Below are positions 27,701 to 34,224 of a DNA stretch of 64,000 nt, in pieces (the first letter of the stretch is position 1; every line of letters begins with the position of its first letter). Source of the stretch: Geotalea sp. SG265 (GTDB lineage Bacteria > Desulfobacterota > Desulfuromonadia > Geobacterales > Geobacteraceae). Position numbers and translations under genes: made by a program. Location of the stretch: assembly GCF_022808985.1 (NCBI RefSeq), contig NZ_JAKZFT010000002.1, positions 1 through 64,000 of the forward strand, given 5' to 3'. A model generated the notes under the pieces. That model was not told the DNA's origin. It saw only the letters and a list, made by a program, of their open reading frames with translations, and searched no databases.

Positions 27701-30279
27701 CCGGAAACGGAGGTCGGATTCGACTTGAATCCGCTGACCGGGATACCGTTGATCTGGGCTGTAGCCGAGTTCGGAATCAGCGTCACGTTTGTCGGCAGGT
27801 AATCCAGCAGGTCTGTATCGTAGGCTTCGGAGCTGCCGTCGTTCCTGATGGTGACCGTGTAGCGGAGCACGTCTCCTGGTGCAGCAGGAGACGATATGGA
27901 TTTGCCTGCCGGAGAGGCATAATCGACGATCTTGGCAACGGCCAGGTGTGGCTCGACCACCGTCATGGCGGAGGTGGTTGCCGCACCGCCGTTCGCTTGC
28001 GTCGCGCTGTCTCCACTTAACTTGTCATAGGTGTACGACGCGGTGTTGCTATATGTCAGGCCACTGTGGTTGGTGGTGGTGTTCTGCAAGGCCACCGTCA
28101 CCAGGATTTCCGCCTGGGCGCCCGCGGGAATATCGATACCGGAGTTCAGGTCCTGGAGAACGATATTGGTTGGCGTGCCGGTATTGGTCAGGTTCCTGGT
28201 AACGCCGGATATTGTGGCCTGTGCGCCCACAAAAGTCATATTGGCGGCGGAGAGTGCCAGGTTGTCCAGAATCTTCACATCGTACAAGGGCACGTTGGTG
28301 GGGGTCACGGGCACTTTGATTGTGTAACTGAACTGCTGGCCAATCGTCGCGGTGCTCTGGTTATTCGCCTTCGACAGCGCACCTGGCGCCTGGATCGTCA
28401 GCCGGGTAGGATCCCCACCTTGACCGAGCAGAACCGCGCCGTTTACAGATGGATCATCACTGGGGCCGGTCCATGTTTTGCCGAGCGCGTCGGTGCCGGT
28501 CAGGTTCGCTTGATTGGAAATGACCGTGCCGTTGGTGAGGTTTGAGTCCAACGTGGCATCGAAGTCAATCTGGATCTGCGAATTGGTTGTTGCTCCCCCA
28601 GGAAGATCAAGGCCGGTAATGGTAATAGAGTTCGAGGTGACGCTTGTTGAACCGCCCGCCGGGGTAATGGTAACGTTTGAAATCGAACCCAACCCCGCAG
28701 GTAAGCTGTCGGTGATTGTGATGCCATTGAGCGCCGGCCATGTAAAGTTCTGAAGCAGCAAGGTGTAGCGCAGTTTGTCGCCCGGAAAGGCCGTGGTGGC
28801 CTGGTTGGTACCTGTGGTCAGGTCCCGGACCGTCTTCTGAAAGTAATAGCCGGTCTGCGCCGCCGTAACACTCCAGGCATCTTGGAAATCCTTAGTGCCC
28901 GGCGTGCCGTCCGTGATCGTCTTGTCATACTCACGACGAACGATAGAGGTGCTGCTCGCACTGAACCATCTGGTAGCACCGGCGATATTGGTAAGTGTCG
29001 TGCCAGGTGCGACACCAGTGCTGTCGACCTGTGCCTGGTAACTGATGATCAGGTGTTGATTGGGGCCGATTTTGGTCGTATCGAGCATAGCCAGGTTGAG
29101 CTGACCGGGAGAACCGCTGCCACCGCTCCAGGTGAGCGTAAAATCGGTATCCTTGACCAGTGAAGCCGAGACCGGGGAGACTCCGTCAGCCGCAAAGATC
29201 CGGGCGGTCACCGTGGACAGGGGTGAGTAGGCGCTCATGCCGGCCGGGAGGTTGTCGGTGATCGTGGCATTCCACGCGTCAGCGCCCGAGTTATTCTGGA
29301 CATCGAGCGTATATTTCACCTGCGACGTTAGGTTGACGGTCTGCGCCGAGCCTGTCTTTGTAAGCGTAAGGTCGGGATCGGCAATTATCATCGGCGACGA
29401 AACGCCCGACTGACCCGGAAGGGGGGAATACAGTACCCCGTCTATAAGCCTCGAGAACTGCCAGGGGGCAGTATTAATAAATTGCTTTCCTGCCGTGTTT
29501 GTTGGCGTGTTGTCGAGGACGACCGTTATCTCGACCACAACCTGAGACCCGGCAGCGATGTCGGGAAGTGTGAAGTCGAGGTGCTTGTTGTCACCATTGT
29601 TAGTGATCGGCACAGGGGCACCGCTGCCCTTGATGTAGGCATTGATGCCTACAAGGGTCATTTCCGCGCCCGTAGCAGCTGCGGTGAGATCGTCGGTGAC
29701 TCTGATGTTGCCCAGGTAGTTGGGCGACGCGTTGTTGTACCACGTGCCCGTGGCCGGGTCATACATGACCGGGATCGTTAGTGTGTACGTGAAGGGCACG
29801 CCGACACTGGCTGTTGCTGCGGGGGACTGCTTGGCGATGGCCTCTACGGGTATGAAAAGACTCTGGCAGCTGTTATTGGGATCATAAATCGCACCGGGGT
29901 TAACAAACCAGATCTTGGTGGTAGTATTTGAACACGCCATATTACCGCCGTAGTAAACATTGTTAAAAATTGCCAGGTAACCATCAAATTTAAAATTGAG
30001 GGTGGAAGTCAGTCCCTGTGGCCATTTGGCGGATAACGGAAAGTTCTGGAACCTGCAATTAGCGTCAATTCCGATCGAGGAAGGAAGAGTTAGAGCATTT
30101 AGACTGGGATCATTACCGTCGACTATGTGGAAACCGTTCACGAGGGGATAGCCACTGCACATATCCGTCCCCGCCTGAGCTGGCGAGGTCGCGTCCAGCA
30201 CCAGGAGCAGCAGGGCAACAGTAATGAGGTTTCGATAGATTTTTGATACGGACAGTGTTACCTGCATAAGGATTTCCAT
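21796..30279 (-). CDS. Giant DUF11-repeat / SdrD-B-like surface protein, ~2830 aa
   Basis: Signal peptide (LITVALLLLVLDATSPAQA), then about fourteen DUF11-type beta-sandwich repeats from roughly residue 190 to 2200. Each has a 'V.Y.I.V.N.G...A....TDxLP.G' pattern such as ITDNLPAGMSAY and LTDAIPTGTTYV. SdrD-B/Cna-B-like domains occur near 2230 (GLVWQDANFNNSQDSGELSL) and 2630 (GKVFDDTNANGNQDAGEKGL), with another DUF11-like repeat between. The last ~90 residues look like a partial OmpA-type domain (from about 2740). Long repeat rods of this kind are usually cell-surface adhesins or fibres. I placed the start at 30279, past the attenuator hairpin; the open frame to 30336 begins inside that hairpin. 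First large gene of the riboswitch-led operon. Confidence 0.85.
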   Translation of the reverse strand: MEILMQVTLSVSKIYRNLITVALLLLVLDATSPAQAGTDMCSGYPLVNGFHIVDGNDPSLNALTLPSSIGIDANCRFQNFPLSAKWPQGLTSTLNFKFDGYLAIFNNVYYGGNMACSNTTTKIWFVNPGAIYDPNNSCQSLFIPVEAIAKQSPAATASVGVPFTYTLTIPVMYDPATGTWYNNASPNYLGNIRVTDDLTAAATGAEMTLVGINAYIKGSGAPVPITNNGDNKHLDFTLPDIAAGSQVVVEITVVLDNTPTNTAGKQFINTAPWQFSRLIDGVLYSPLPGQSGVSSPMIIADPDLTLTKTGSAQTVNLTSQVKYTLDVQNNSGADAWNATITDNLPAGMSAYSPLSTVTARIFAADGVSPVSASLVKDTDFTLTWSGGSGSPGQLNLAMLDTTKIGPNQHLIISYQAQVDSTGVAPGTTLTNIAGATRWFSASSTSIVRREYDKTITDGTPGTKDFQDAWSVTAAQTGYYFQKTVRDLTTGTNQATTAFPGDKLRYTLLLQNFTWPALNGITITDSLPAGLGSISNVTITPAGGSTSVTSNSITITGLDLPGGATTNSQIQIDFDATLDSNLTNGTVISNQANLTGTDALGKTWTGPSDDPSVNGAVLLGQGGDPTRLTIQAPGALSKANNQSTATIGQQFSYTIKVPVTPTNVPLYDVKILDNLALSAANMTFVGAQATISGVTRNLTNTGTPTNIVLQDLNSGIDIPAGAQAEILVTVALQNTTTNHSGLTYSNTASYTYDKLSGDSATQANGGAATTSAMTVVEPHLAVAKIVDYASPAGKSISSPAAPGDVLRYTVTIRNDGSSEAYDTDLLDYLPTNVTLIPNSATAQINGIPVSGFKSNPTSVSGGALAWGSQNGDTNLDIPTGGTLVITYQVSVLQTTGAPVTNHAYVDWTSLSGSIAGERSGAGCPNVTAPNNYCSGPASAAVSSIDPTTFTKSVVSDSWTTAPSTGTDSTLRIGDTVLYNLALTLREGVTQNIMVTDQLPAGLAFDGVVSITPAPGSSNFTYAVASQPAPGSTGTLTWNLGNVTNVVDNNPANNTLIIQYRAHVVRDILAQSPTAQQLANNATLSYAIDGFAATPKTANATVNIWQPMLNVSKSAVTANGNTVITAGEPVTYTVKIANSGAAPAYNTILADTLPVGMRQAGVSTSSIILVNTVTNAVTATLPTLAPTYSSVTGVATWNFDTAGSSALYAIPPGQTLQVVYQVKTDSGLGAGMTLNNQARVTNYYSFDSQDVPASSVVTNRQAYGPTSTAAVQLTSASATALSKQALVATAAIGQPFAYQIRIPATPQPTAMYDVRILDDLRSSVTGVDLSFVSVQRVSGPSFTPVNTGTATNLIIQDTVNGIDIPAGQQIVVNVTVILANSAVNTLGKQFQNTATYTYDSVNNTAATQANGAPGASPAITIVGPALNMQKSGPATISALAPGTFTLNVQNTGGSTAWQATLTDILPNVSSPSPGSMCGSAPTNVTARIYQADGVTPVSASLVNGTDFIVSFAGAPACTFTVAMKSSAAAIPPTDRLIVTYSASLDPNTAGGITLTNVAAATRWLSADPAVTAPGNIQTFTAPLTNGTPGVLDNQDAFTVTTLAPLLTFDKTVYNATTGQSGANARPGDTLQYTFKIQNIGSLAASNFTLTDELDKLNPSAMFASGTLKILSVPAGANTSLTTPSGGTKGTGLVNIGNLSVAPQGQAGDSLVIQFQVTLAPVINSGTLVLNQAQIGSNLMPTQSSDDPSITGAANPTQTLITSSPVFQVLKTVQDITSGTATFMAGDTLRYTITVKNIGTENATGVTLRDLIPANTSYVANSTMLNGKAVADLSAGVSILQNGLPINSPADLTAGAMPATAGTATNMATVTFQVVVSRNVVAGTLISNQGFVNGSGAGSGPFVEQPSDNPATPVPNDPTTVVVGNLPLVYALKTVQLAGDVNGNGLVDPGDTLQYTITLTNSGATQASGVILTDAIPTGTTYVANSVQMNGVAIADSTPGISPLANGIGVVSAGITPPSPPSYGGTLAAGGTGVVSFKVQVDSGVGSATIISNQGSVATTQLPVLLTDADGNSTNGYQPTVIVVGNTQQLSITKSAVVVGGGAALPGSALEYTIQATNIGQVPATNVVITDDLTPLLAQATYVNGSATMNGSVKGVSFTSPVVTANYGATYGTLSSGSSVILRFRVILKTVASGSVITNTGQAAWNTPVQTANASTSVTAGGMPGSASLNGLVWQDANFNNSQDSGELSLAGWTVDLYQNGGLVGTLTTDADGAYHFSGVTPNAGTSITYELRFRAPGAGASTAMLGWCSSQFTNGLQRISNIVAGSGGFLQDLDLPLTPNGVVYNSIMRTPVAGATLTMVQASSNLPVASSCFNDPTQQGQVTTSSGYYKFDLNFSDPSCPTGVDYLIQVTPPASGYLSGVSRLVPAAFSTATTSFSVPDCPGSAADAVPTTSNYCEAQVSALAPVISVPAGTGTAYYLRLTLNNLQPGYGQIYNNHLPIDPTLDTAIAITKTAALVDVTKSQLVPYTITLKNTLGVTLQNLSVVDTFPLGFKYVAGSARLDKLKIEPVMNNRQLIWNISQLSSSTTHTITFLMIVGSGVSEGEYVNRAQVMDNATGTIASGVAAATVRVIADPDLDCTDIIGKVFDDTNANGNQDAGEKGLPGVRTVTARGLIATTDEYGRFHIICAVVPDEDRGSNFILKLDDRTLPTGYRVTSENPQVQRATRGKMLRYNFGATIHHVVSMDIADGVFEPGTTKLRMQWQPRIDLLLKELRKAPSVLRLSYLAENESRGLVDDRLKALKKEITGKWDGGYQLTIETEVFWRRGSPP

Positions 30280-30320
30280 TGGCCCTCTTAGATTGAGGAT
30301 GTTCTGTACAGTTAGAAACG

Positions 30321-30400
30321 AAAAAACCCGCGCCATAGCCGATTGATTCGACTGTTAGCGCGGGTTTCACTTGCCCAGGGGTATCACTTGCCCCGTGGGG
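30321..30400 (-). terminator. Attenuator-like terminator with tandem GGGCAAGTGAWACCC mini-hairpins
   Basis: On the minus strand a 10-bp stem AAACCCGCGC/GCGCGGGTTT (30324-30367) runs into a T6 tract, a good rho-independent terminator, 42 bp before the giant gene. Immediately upstream are two related mini-hairpins, GGGGCAAGTGATACCCC (30378-30394) and GGGCAAGTGAAACCC (30362-30376), and CCCCACGGGG (30391-30400). They overlap one another and the terminator stem, so alternative pairing could switch read-through. Possible second regulatory layer after the riboswitches; I do not recognise a known riboswitch class in it. Confidence 0.65.
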
Positions 30401-30447
30401 ATGAGACTTACCGCTTTCTTCTTCTAATATCGCTTTGGTGGAACAGG

Positions 30448-30618
30448 TTATTTAAGGCGTTCCTGCTTCATCACATCGCAGACACGGTAATCGGCAACAT
30501 TAACCGTGACCTGAAGATGCGGCGCCGAGAGCAGGCCGATTTCCTTCAGGCACTCCGTCAGCTTCCGCTTCCACTCCGGGTCAAGGTCCGATTTCCGTAC
30601 TATCTTCTCCACCGCCAT
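30448..30618 (-). CDS. Small protein, 56 aa, between riboswitches and giant surface gene
   Basis: Unrecognised. MAVEKIVRKSDLDPEWKRKL start, then a helical part and a beta-like segment (HLQVTVNVADYRVCDV). No signal peptide or membrane helix, so cytoplasmic. The ATG at 30618 follows GGAGGG at 6 bases; an upstream in-frame ATG at 30648 is unsupported. It is the first gene downstream of both riboswitches and is followed by the attenuator hairpin. It could be a leader or regulatory protein for the operon (inference). Confidence 0.6.
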   Translation of the reverse strand: MAVEKIVRKSDLDPEWKRKLTECLKEIGLLSAPHLQVTVNVADYRVCDVMKQERLK

Positions 30619-30657
30619 GTGTAGCCCTCCAGCCGTTTCTTCTATCACTCAGACAAT

Positions 30658-30697
30658 AAAAAAAGAGCACTATCATCTTCCGAAGACGAGAGTGCTC
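30658..30697 (-). terminator. Terminator of riboswitch module 2 (proximal)
   Basis: Minus strand: GAGCACT...AGTGCTC stem with internal pairing around TCTTCGGAAGA, followed by at least six T. It is the expression-platform terminator of the proximal GEMM aptamer and is nearly identical to the one at 30873-30911. Confidence 0.85.
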
Positions 30698-30714
30698 CTT
30701 GTATCCGTACTATA

Positions 30715-30825
30715 CCGGGTGCCAAGACGCTGAACTCATCTCTTCGGCAACCCGGCCATCCTTTGTCAGGACCCGTGGCTTTGCGTCACCAGATTACTCT
30801 GGTTTTGCCTTTTCGGAGAACCTTT
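30715..30825 (-). promoter_or_regulatory. GEMM-I riboswitch, cAG (3',3'-cGAMP) subtype, proximal copy
   Basis: Minus-strand RNA reads AAGGCAAAACC, then GGTGACGCAAAGCCACGG, then GGCCGGGTTGCCG, the conserved GEMM-I core (GGCAAA, GACGCAAAGCC, GGGUUGCCG with the tetraloop-receptor arrangement). The base preceding GGCAAA is A where c-di-GMP-binding Vc2 has G (G20), which marks the Geobacter cAG-sensing subtype. A downstream GGCACCCGG can pair with CCGGGTTGCC of the aptamer, and a terminator hairpin follows, giving a complete switch. Controls the small gene and giant-protein operon downstream. Ligand choice is inferred from sequence. Confidence 0.88.
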
Positions 30826-30872
30826 TTAAGCTGAACCTGTGAATCTGTTCCTTTACTTGGATGTACCAGAAT

Positions 30873-30911
30873 AAAAAAGAGCACTATCATCTTCCGAAGA
30901 CGAGAGTGCTC
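30873..30911 (-). terminator. Terminator of riboswitch module 1 (distal)
   Basis: Same GAGCACT/AGTGCTC hairpin and T6 run as the proximal module, on the minus strand, between the two aptamers. Transcripts must pass both terminators to reach the operon. Confidence 0.85.
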
Positions 30912-30929
30912 CTTGTATCCGTACTATGC

Positions 30930-31036
30930 CGGGTGCCAGGATGCTTGAACTCATCTCTTCGGCAACCCGGCCATCCTTTGTCAGGACCCGTGGCTTTGCG
31001 TCACCAGATTACTCTGGTTTTGCCTTTTCGGAGAAC
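30930..31036 (-). promoter_or_regulatory. GEMM-I riboswitch, cAG subtype, distal copy
   Basis: Near-identical to the proximal copy over the whole aptamer plus expression platform, with a few substitutions (for example CAGGATGCTTG versus CAAGACGCTG on the plus strand, in the spacer after the core). It carries the same A before GGCAAA. The unit of about 165 bp is duplicated in tandem, making a double-gated leader. It lies about 300 bp from the divergent hcp start. Confidence 0.88.
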
Positions 31037-31189
31037 CTTTAGTGATCTCTTAGATTAAAGCTGCTTTTTTTTAACAAATGGCTCGAAGAAAATCAATGTT
31101 TTTTTAACAAGCCCAAAATAGAAATATTATTTCAATGGCTTATCAACCAGCGCGTCCTTTTCCAGGGAATTTTCCTGTTTTTTACTTTA

Positions 31190-31203
31190 TTGACTTTCGT
31201 CAA
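31190..31203 (+). promoter_or_regulatory. FNR/HcpR-type operator upstream of hcp
   Basis: Perfect inverted repeat TTGAC-TTTC-GTCAA, the TTGAN-N4-NTCAA form bound by CRP/FNR-family regulators; HcpR-type members of this family control hcp in deltaproteobacteria. It lies 129 bp upstream of the hcp start codon, in the region shared with the divergent riboswitch leader. Confidence 0.6.
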
Positions 31204-31331
31204 ACTTTTGCCGGACCGAAAAGGATATGGTTGCATCATCGAAAGTAATCTACGGGAAAGAGAGCACAATGAAAAATATTCTTCGGGTTTTCGGCTTATG
31301 CACGACAAAAACAGCAATAAAGGAGGAGAAA

Positions 31332-32966
31332 ATGTCAGACATGTTTTGTTACCAGTGTGAACAGGCTGCCAACGGCGGCTGCAGCAGGGTTGGTGTTTGC
31401 GGTAAACAGCCGGATGTGGCGGCGCTTCAGGACCAGCTCGTGTACGCCATGAAGGGGATCGCCTTCTGGGCCGACAAGGCGCGCGAAAAAGGGGTGAAGG
31501 ATCAGGAGATCGACCGGTTCATGCTCGACGGACTCTTCACTACCGTCACTAACGTGGACTTCAGCGCCGAAGAAGTTGCCAAGCTGGTGCGCACCGCCGC
31601 CAAGCTCCGCGACAAGGCACAAAAGCTTTTTGAAACTGCCAACGGCGGTCCCTACACCGGTACTGTTCCGGTGGCTGCTCAGGCATTCGCTGCCGGCACC
31701 ACTGCCGAACTGGTCGCTCTCGGCAAGGAGCACGGCGTCAAGGACGAAAGCATCGATCCGGACGTGAATTCGGTGCAGCAGATTATCCTCTACGGCATGA
31801 AGGGCTATGCCGCCTACGCCCACCACGCCCTGGTCATCGGCCTTGAGAATGACGAAATCTACGCCTACACCCACAAAGCCCTCGCCGCCACACTGGACAA
31901 GAGCCTCGGTCTCATGGATTTCGTCAATCTGGCCATGGAATGCGGCCGGATCAACCTGGTCACCATGGAACTCCTCAATAAGGCCAATACGGACAGCTTC
32001 GGCCATCCGGTGCCGACTCCAGTGCAGCTGGGAACCAAGGCAGGCAAGGCGATCCTCGTTTCGGGCCACGACCTGCGCATGCTGGAAGAGCTCCTCAAGC
32101 AGACCGAAGGGACCGGCATCAACATCTATACCCACGGTGAGATGCTCCCCGCCCACGGCTACCCCGGCCTGAAGAAATATGCCCATCTGGCAGGCAATTT
32201 CGGCGGTGCATGGCAGGATCAGGCAAAGGAATTCATCAACTTCCCCGGCGCCATCATCTTCAACACCAACTGCATACAGCGCCCCGCCGACAGCTACAAG
32301 GACCGTCTCTTCACCTGGGGCCTGGTCCAGTGGCCGGACGTGAAGCATATCGACGGCTACGATTTCTCCGCAGTCATCGAGAAAGCCAAGGCACTACCCG
32401 GCTTCGAAGAGAAGCCCGGCAAGGAGATCCTCACCGGCTTCGGCCACAATGCGGTCCTGGGCGTGGCAGACAAGGTCATCGACGCAGTCAAGGCTGGCCA
32501 GATCAGGCATTTCTTACTCATCGGCGGTTGCGACGGCGCCAAAACCGGGCGTAACTACTACACCGAGTTTGCGGAGAAGGTGCCCAAGGATTGCGTCATC
32601 CTCACCCTGGCCTGCGGCAAGTACCGCTTTAACAAGCTGGACTTCGGCGACATCGGCGGCATTCCGCGCCTGCTTGACATCGGCCAGTGCAACGACGCCT
32701 ATTCGGCCATCCAGATTGCCGTCGCCCTGGCAGGAGCCTTCAACTGCGGCGTCAACGATCTGCCCCTGTCCATGATCCTCTCCTGGTACGAGCAGAAGGC
32801 GGTGGCCATCCTCCTCACCCTGCTCCACCTGGGGATCAAGAACATCAAGCTGGGACCGAGCCTTCCGGCCTTCATCACCCCCAACGTGCTCAACTTCCTG
32901 GTGGAAAACTTCAATATCGGCCCCATCGGTACCGCCGAAGGGGACCTGAAGCAGATCCTCGGCTAG
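31332..32966 (+). CDS. hcp: Hybrid cluster protein (hydroxylamine/NO reductase)
   Basis: 544-residue Hcp. Family members carry a 4Fe cubane and a hybrid Fe-S-O cluster and are implicated in detoxifying nitric oxide or hydroxylamine. The N-terminus MSDMFCYQCEQAANGGC has the cubane cysteines (C6, C9, C17, C23). Downstream segments typical of Hcp include CGRINL, FGHNAVLG, GGCDGAKTGRNYY, LACGKYRFN and GQCNDAYSA. The ATG at 31332 is preceded by AAAGGAGGAG; the open frame to 31227 lacks such a signal. Cytoplasmic. An FNR/HcpR-like palindrome upstream suggests induction by nitrosative stress. Monocistronic, ending at a bidirectional terminator. Confidence 0.95.
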   Translation: MSDMFCYQCEQAANGGCSRVGVCGKQPDVAALQDQLVYAMKGIAFWADKAREKGVKDQEIDRFMLDGLFTTVTNVDFSAEEVAKLVRTAAKLRDKAQKLFETANGGPYTGTVPVAAQAFAAGTTAELVALGKEHGVKDESIDPDVNSVQQIILYGMKGYAAYAHHALVIGLENDEIYAYTHKALAATLDKSLGLMDFVNLAMECGRINLVTMELLNKANTDSFGHPVPTPVQLGTKAGKAILVSGHDLRMLEELLKQTEGTGINIYTHGEMLPAHGYPGLKKYAHLAGNFGGAWQDQAKEFINFPGAIIFNTNCIQRPADSYKDRLFTWGLVQWPDVKHIDGYDFSAVIEKAKALPGFEEKPGKEILTGFGHNAVLGVADKVIDAVKAGQIRHFLLIGGCDGAKTGRNYYTEFAEKVPKDCVILTLACGKYRFNKLDFGDIGGIPRLLDIGQCNDAYSAIQIAVALAGAFNCGVNDLPLSMILSWYEQKAVAILLTLLHLGIKNIKLGPSLPAFITPNVLNFLVENFNIGPIGTAEGDLKQILG

Positions 32967-32984
32967 CCGAACCTGCACAGGCAC

Positions 32985-33019
32985 AAAAAAGGGGCAACCT
33001 CATCAGTTGCCCCTTTTTT
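32985..33019. terminator. Bidirectional terminator between hcp and tautomerase
   Basis: AAAAAAGGGGCAAC and GTTGCCCCTTTTTT form a stem with 7-base loop and A/T tracts on both sides, serving the convergent hcp (+) and tautomerase (-) genes. Confidence 0.9.
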
Positions 33020-33088
33020 GTTGCCCCTTCGTTTTTATCGCTGGCCCGGGTCGGCGTTATCATCAGCACCTACTGCCTGTGGCCATCT

Positions 33089-33277
33089 TCACGCACGGTC
33101 GGCCAGAAGGGTCCCCCCCACGGCAATATCCTCATGCTCAAGCTCGTTGATGATCACGTAGGTGACATGGGCCGGAGCCTGGGTCACCGAACCGACCGCT
33201 TCGGTAATTTTTTCTGCCAAAAGCGCCTTCTGCTCCTTGGAAAGTTTAGATGCAATATCTATTCTGATAAATGGCAT
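33089..33277 (-). CDS. 4-oxalocrotonate tautomerase family protein
   Basis: 62 residues, the standard length for the small tautomerase subunit. The catalytic proline follows the initiator Met (MPFIRIDIASKLSKEQK), the hallmark of the family, which tautomerises enol/keto acids. The AAAGGAG site is 8 bases before the ATG. It lies 42 bp downstream of a flavin reductase-like gene on the same strand and is probably cotranscribed. Physiological substrate unknown. Confidence 0.92.
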   Translation of the reverse strand: MPFIRIDIASKLSKEQKALLAEKITEAVGSVTQAPAHVTYVIINELEHEDIAVGGTLLADRA

Positions 33278-33319
33278 GGAAAATTCTCCTTTACTAGTAA
33301 TGGTAGTGTGTGCGCCCGG

Positions 33320-33892
33320 TTATTCTGCCAGACTTTTGCCGACGGAAAAGGCATTGGCAAGCCACGCCCCGATGCCGTAGTAGCCGCGATGGCCGGTATC
33401 GTAAATCAGGGGCTTGAGTTTCGCGATATCCGGCAGGCCATCCTCGCCCAACACGGAGGCATCGGCCTTCACATCAATGATTTCCCCGACAAACTGGGTG
33501 TGCAAGCCGATCTCCAGGGTATGAAGCAGTCGGCACTCCAGAACGAAGGGGAATTCCGCCGCATAGGGAGCATCGACCAATTCGCTTTTGACGACGGTAA
33601 GGCCGGCGACGGCGAATTTGTCCACGTCGCGTCCCGAAGCGATCCCCATGTAATCCGCTTCTTTCACCTGTCTTTCCGTTGCGATGCCGACGGTAAAGGC
33701 CTTTCTTTCCACGATGGCAGCATGGGTATGGGTCGCCTTGCGCAGGGAAACTGCGATGCAGGGGGGCTGGGAGCAGCAGATGCCACCCCAGGCCGCGTTC
33801 ATGATATTGGGTTTGCCTTCACGATCATAGGTTCCCACCATCAGGACCGGGGTGGGAAATAGCAGGGTTTTTGCCCCTAAAGATTGCTTCAT
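33320..33892 (-). CDS. Flavin reductase-like, FMN-binding split-barrel protein
   Basis: 190-residue member of the DIM6/NTAB flavin-reductase-like family: [20 protein letters not shown] at the start and [17 protein letters not shown] follow the family's split-barrel signature. The ATG at 33892 has AAGGAGG 7 bases upstream, better than the ORF start at 33910. Cytoplasmic FMN-binding oxidoreductase; partner and substrate cannot be told. Upstream gene of the tautomerase pair; divergent from the sensor kinase. Confidence 0.88.
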   Translation of the reverse strand: MKQSLGAKTLLFPTPVLMVGTYDREGKPNIMNAAWGGICCSQPPCIAVSLRKATHTHAAIVERKAFTVGIATERQVKEADYMGIASGRDVDKFAVAGLTVVKSELVDAPYAAEFPFVLECRLLHTLEIGLHTQFVGEIIDVKADASVLGEDGLPDIAKLKPLIYDTGHRGYYGIGAWLANAFSVGKSLAE

Positions 33893-34224
33893 GGATGTAC
33901 CTCCTTGCATTTTTCCACATATGGGCTCTTCCGTTGGTGCCGCAGCCGGACTGCGGCTGAAACCGACAAAAACATTAGTCCGGTCGAACTGTTCCTGTCA
34001 AGCAGTATTTACCCCCTCCCATCAGGCATTCCATAGCCAATCCTGTTTGATAATTTTGTAGCCAGACAAGCCAAATTCATGCTAGTTAATTGATTGCATA
34101 TCATTATATTTACCTCGGCCCCAGGTATGGACATGGTACTCAAGCCATCCCGCAAAGGAACCCAGGGAGCAAGGGGATGAGCCGAAGCCTGCGGGGATTT
34201 CATCGTTGCATCCGGAGAAGAATT
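33893..34224. other. Divergent intergenic region, ~330 bp
   Basis: Between the flavin reductase (-) and the sensor kinase (+). AT-rich middle part; no clear operator, hairpin or small ORF recognised. Part of it may encode a longer kinase N-terminus (ATG at 34177 preceded by GGGAG). Confidence 0.5.

Noticed and set aside
30280-30336. Upstream extension of the giant gene to an ATG at 30336
   Set aside because: That ATG lies inside the terminator hairpin and precedes the signal peptide by an implausible 19 residues.
30673-31040. Tandem ~165-bp repeats considered as a CRISPR or mobile repeat
   Set aside because: The conserved core matches the GEMM-I riboswitch on the minus strand with terminators, a better explanation.
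31335-32348. 337-codon minus-strand frame opposite hcp
   Set aside because: Hcp is unambiguous on the plus strand; the opposite frame has no motif.
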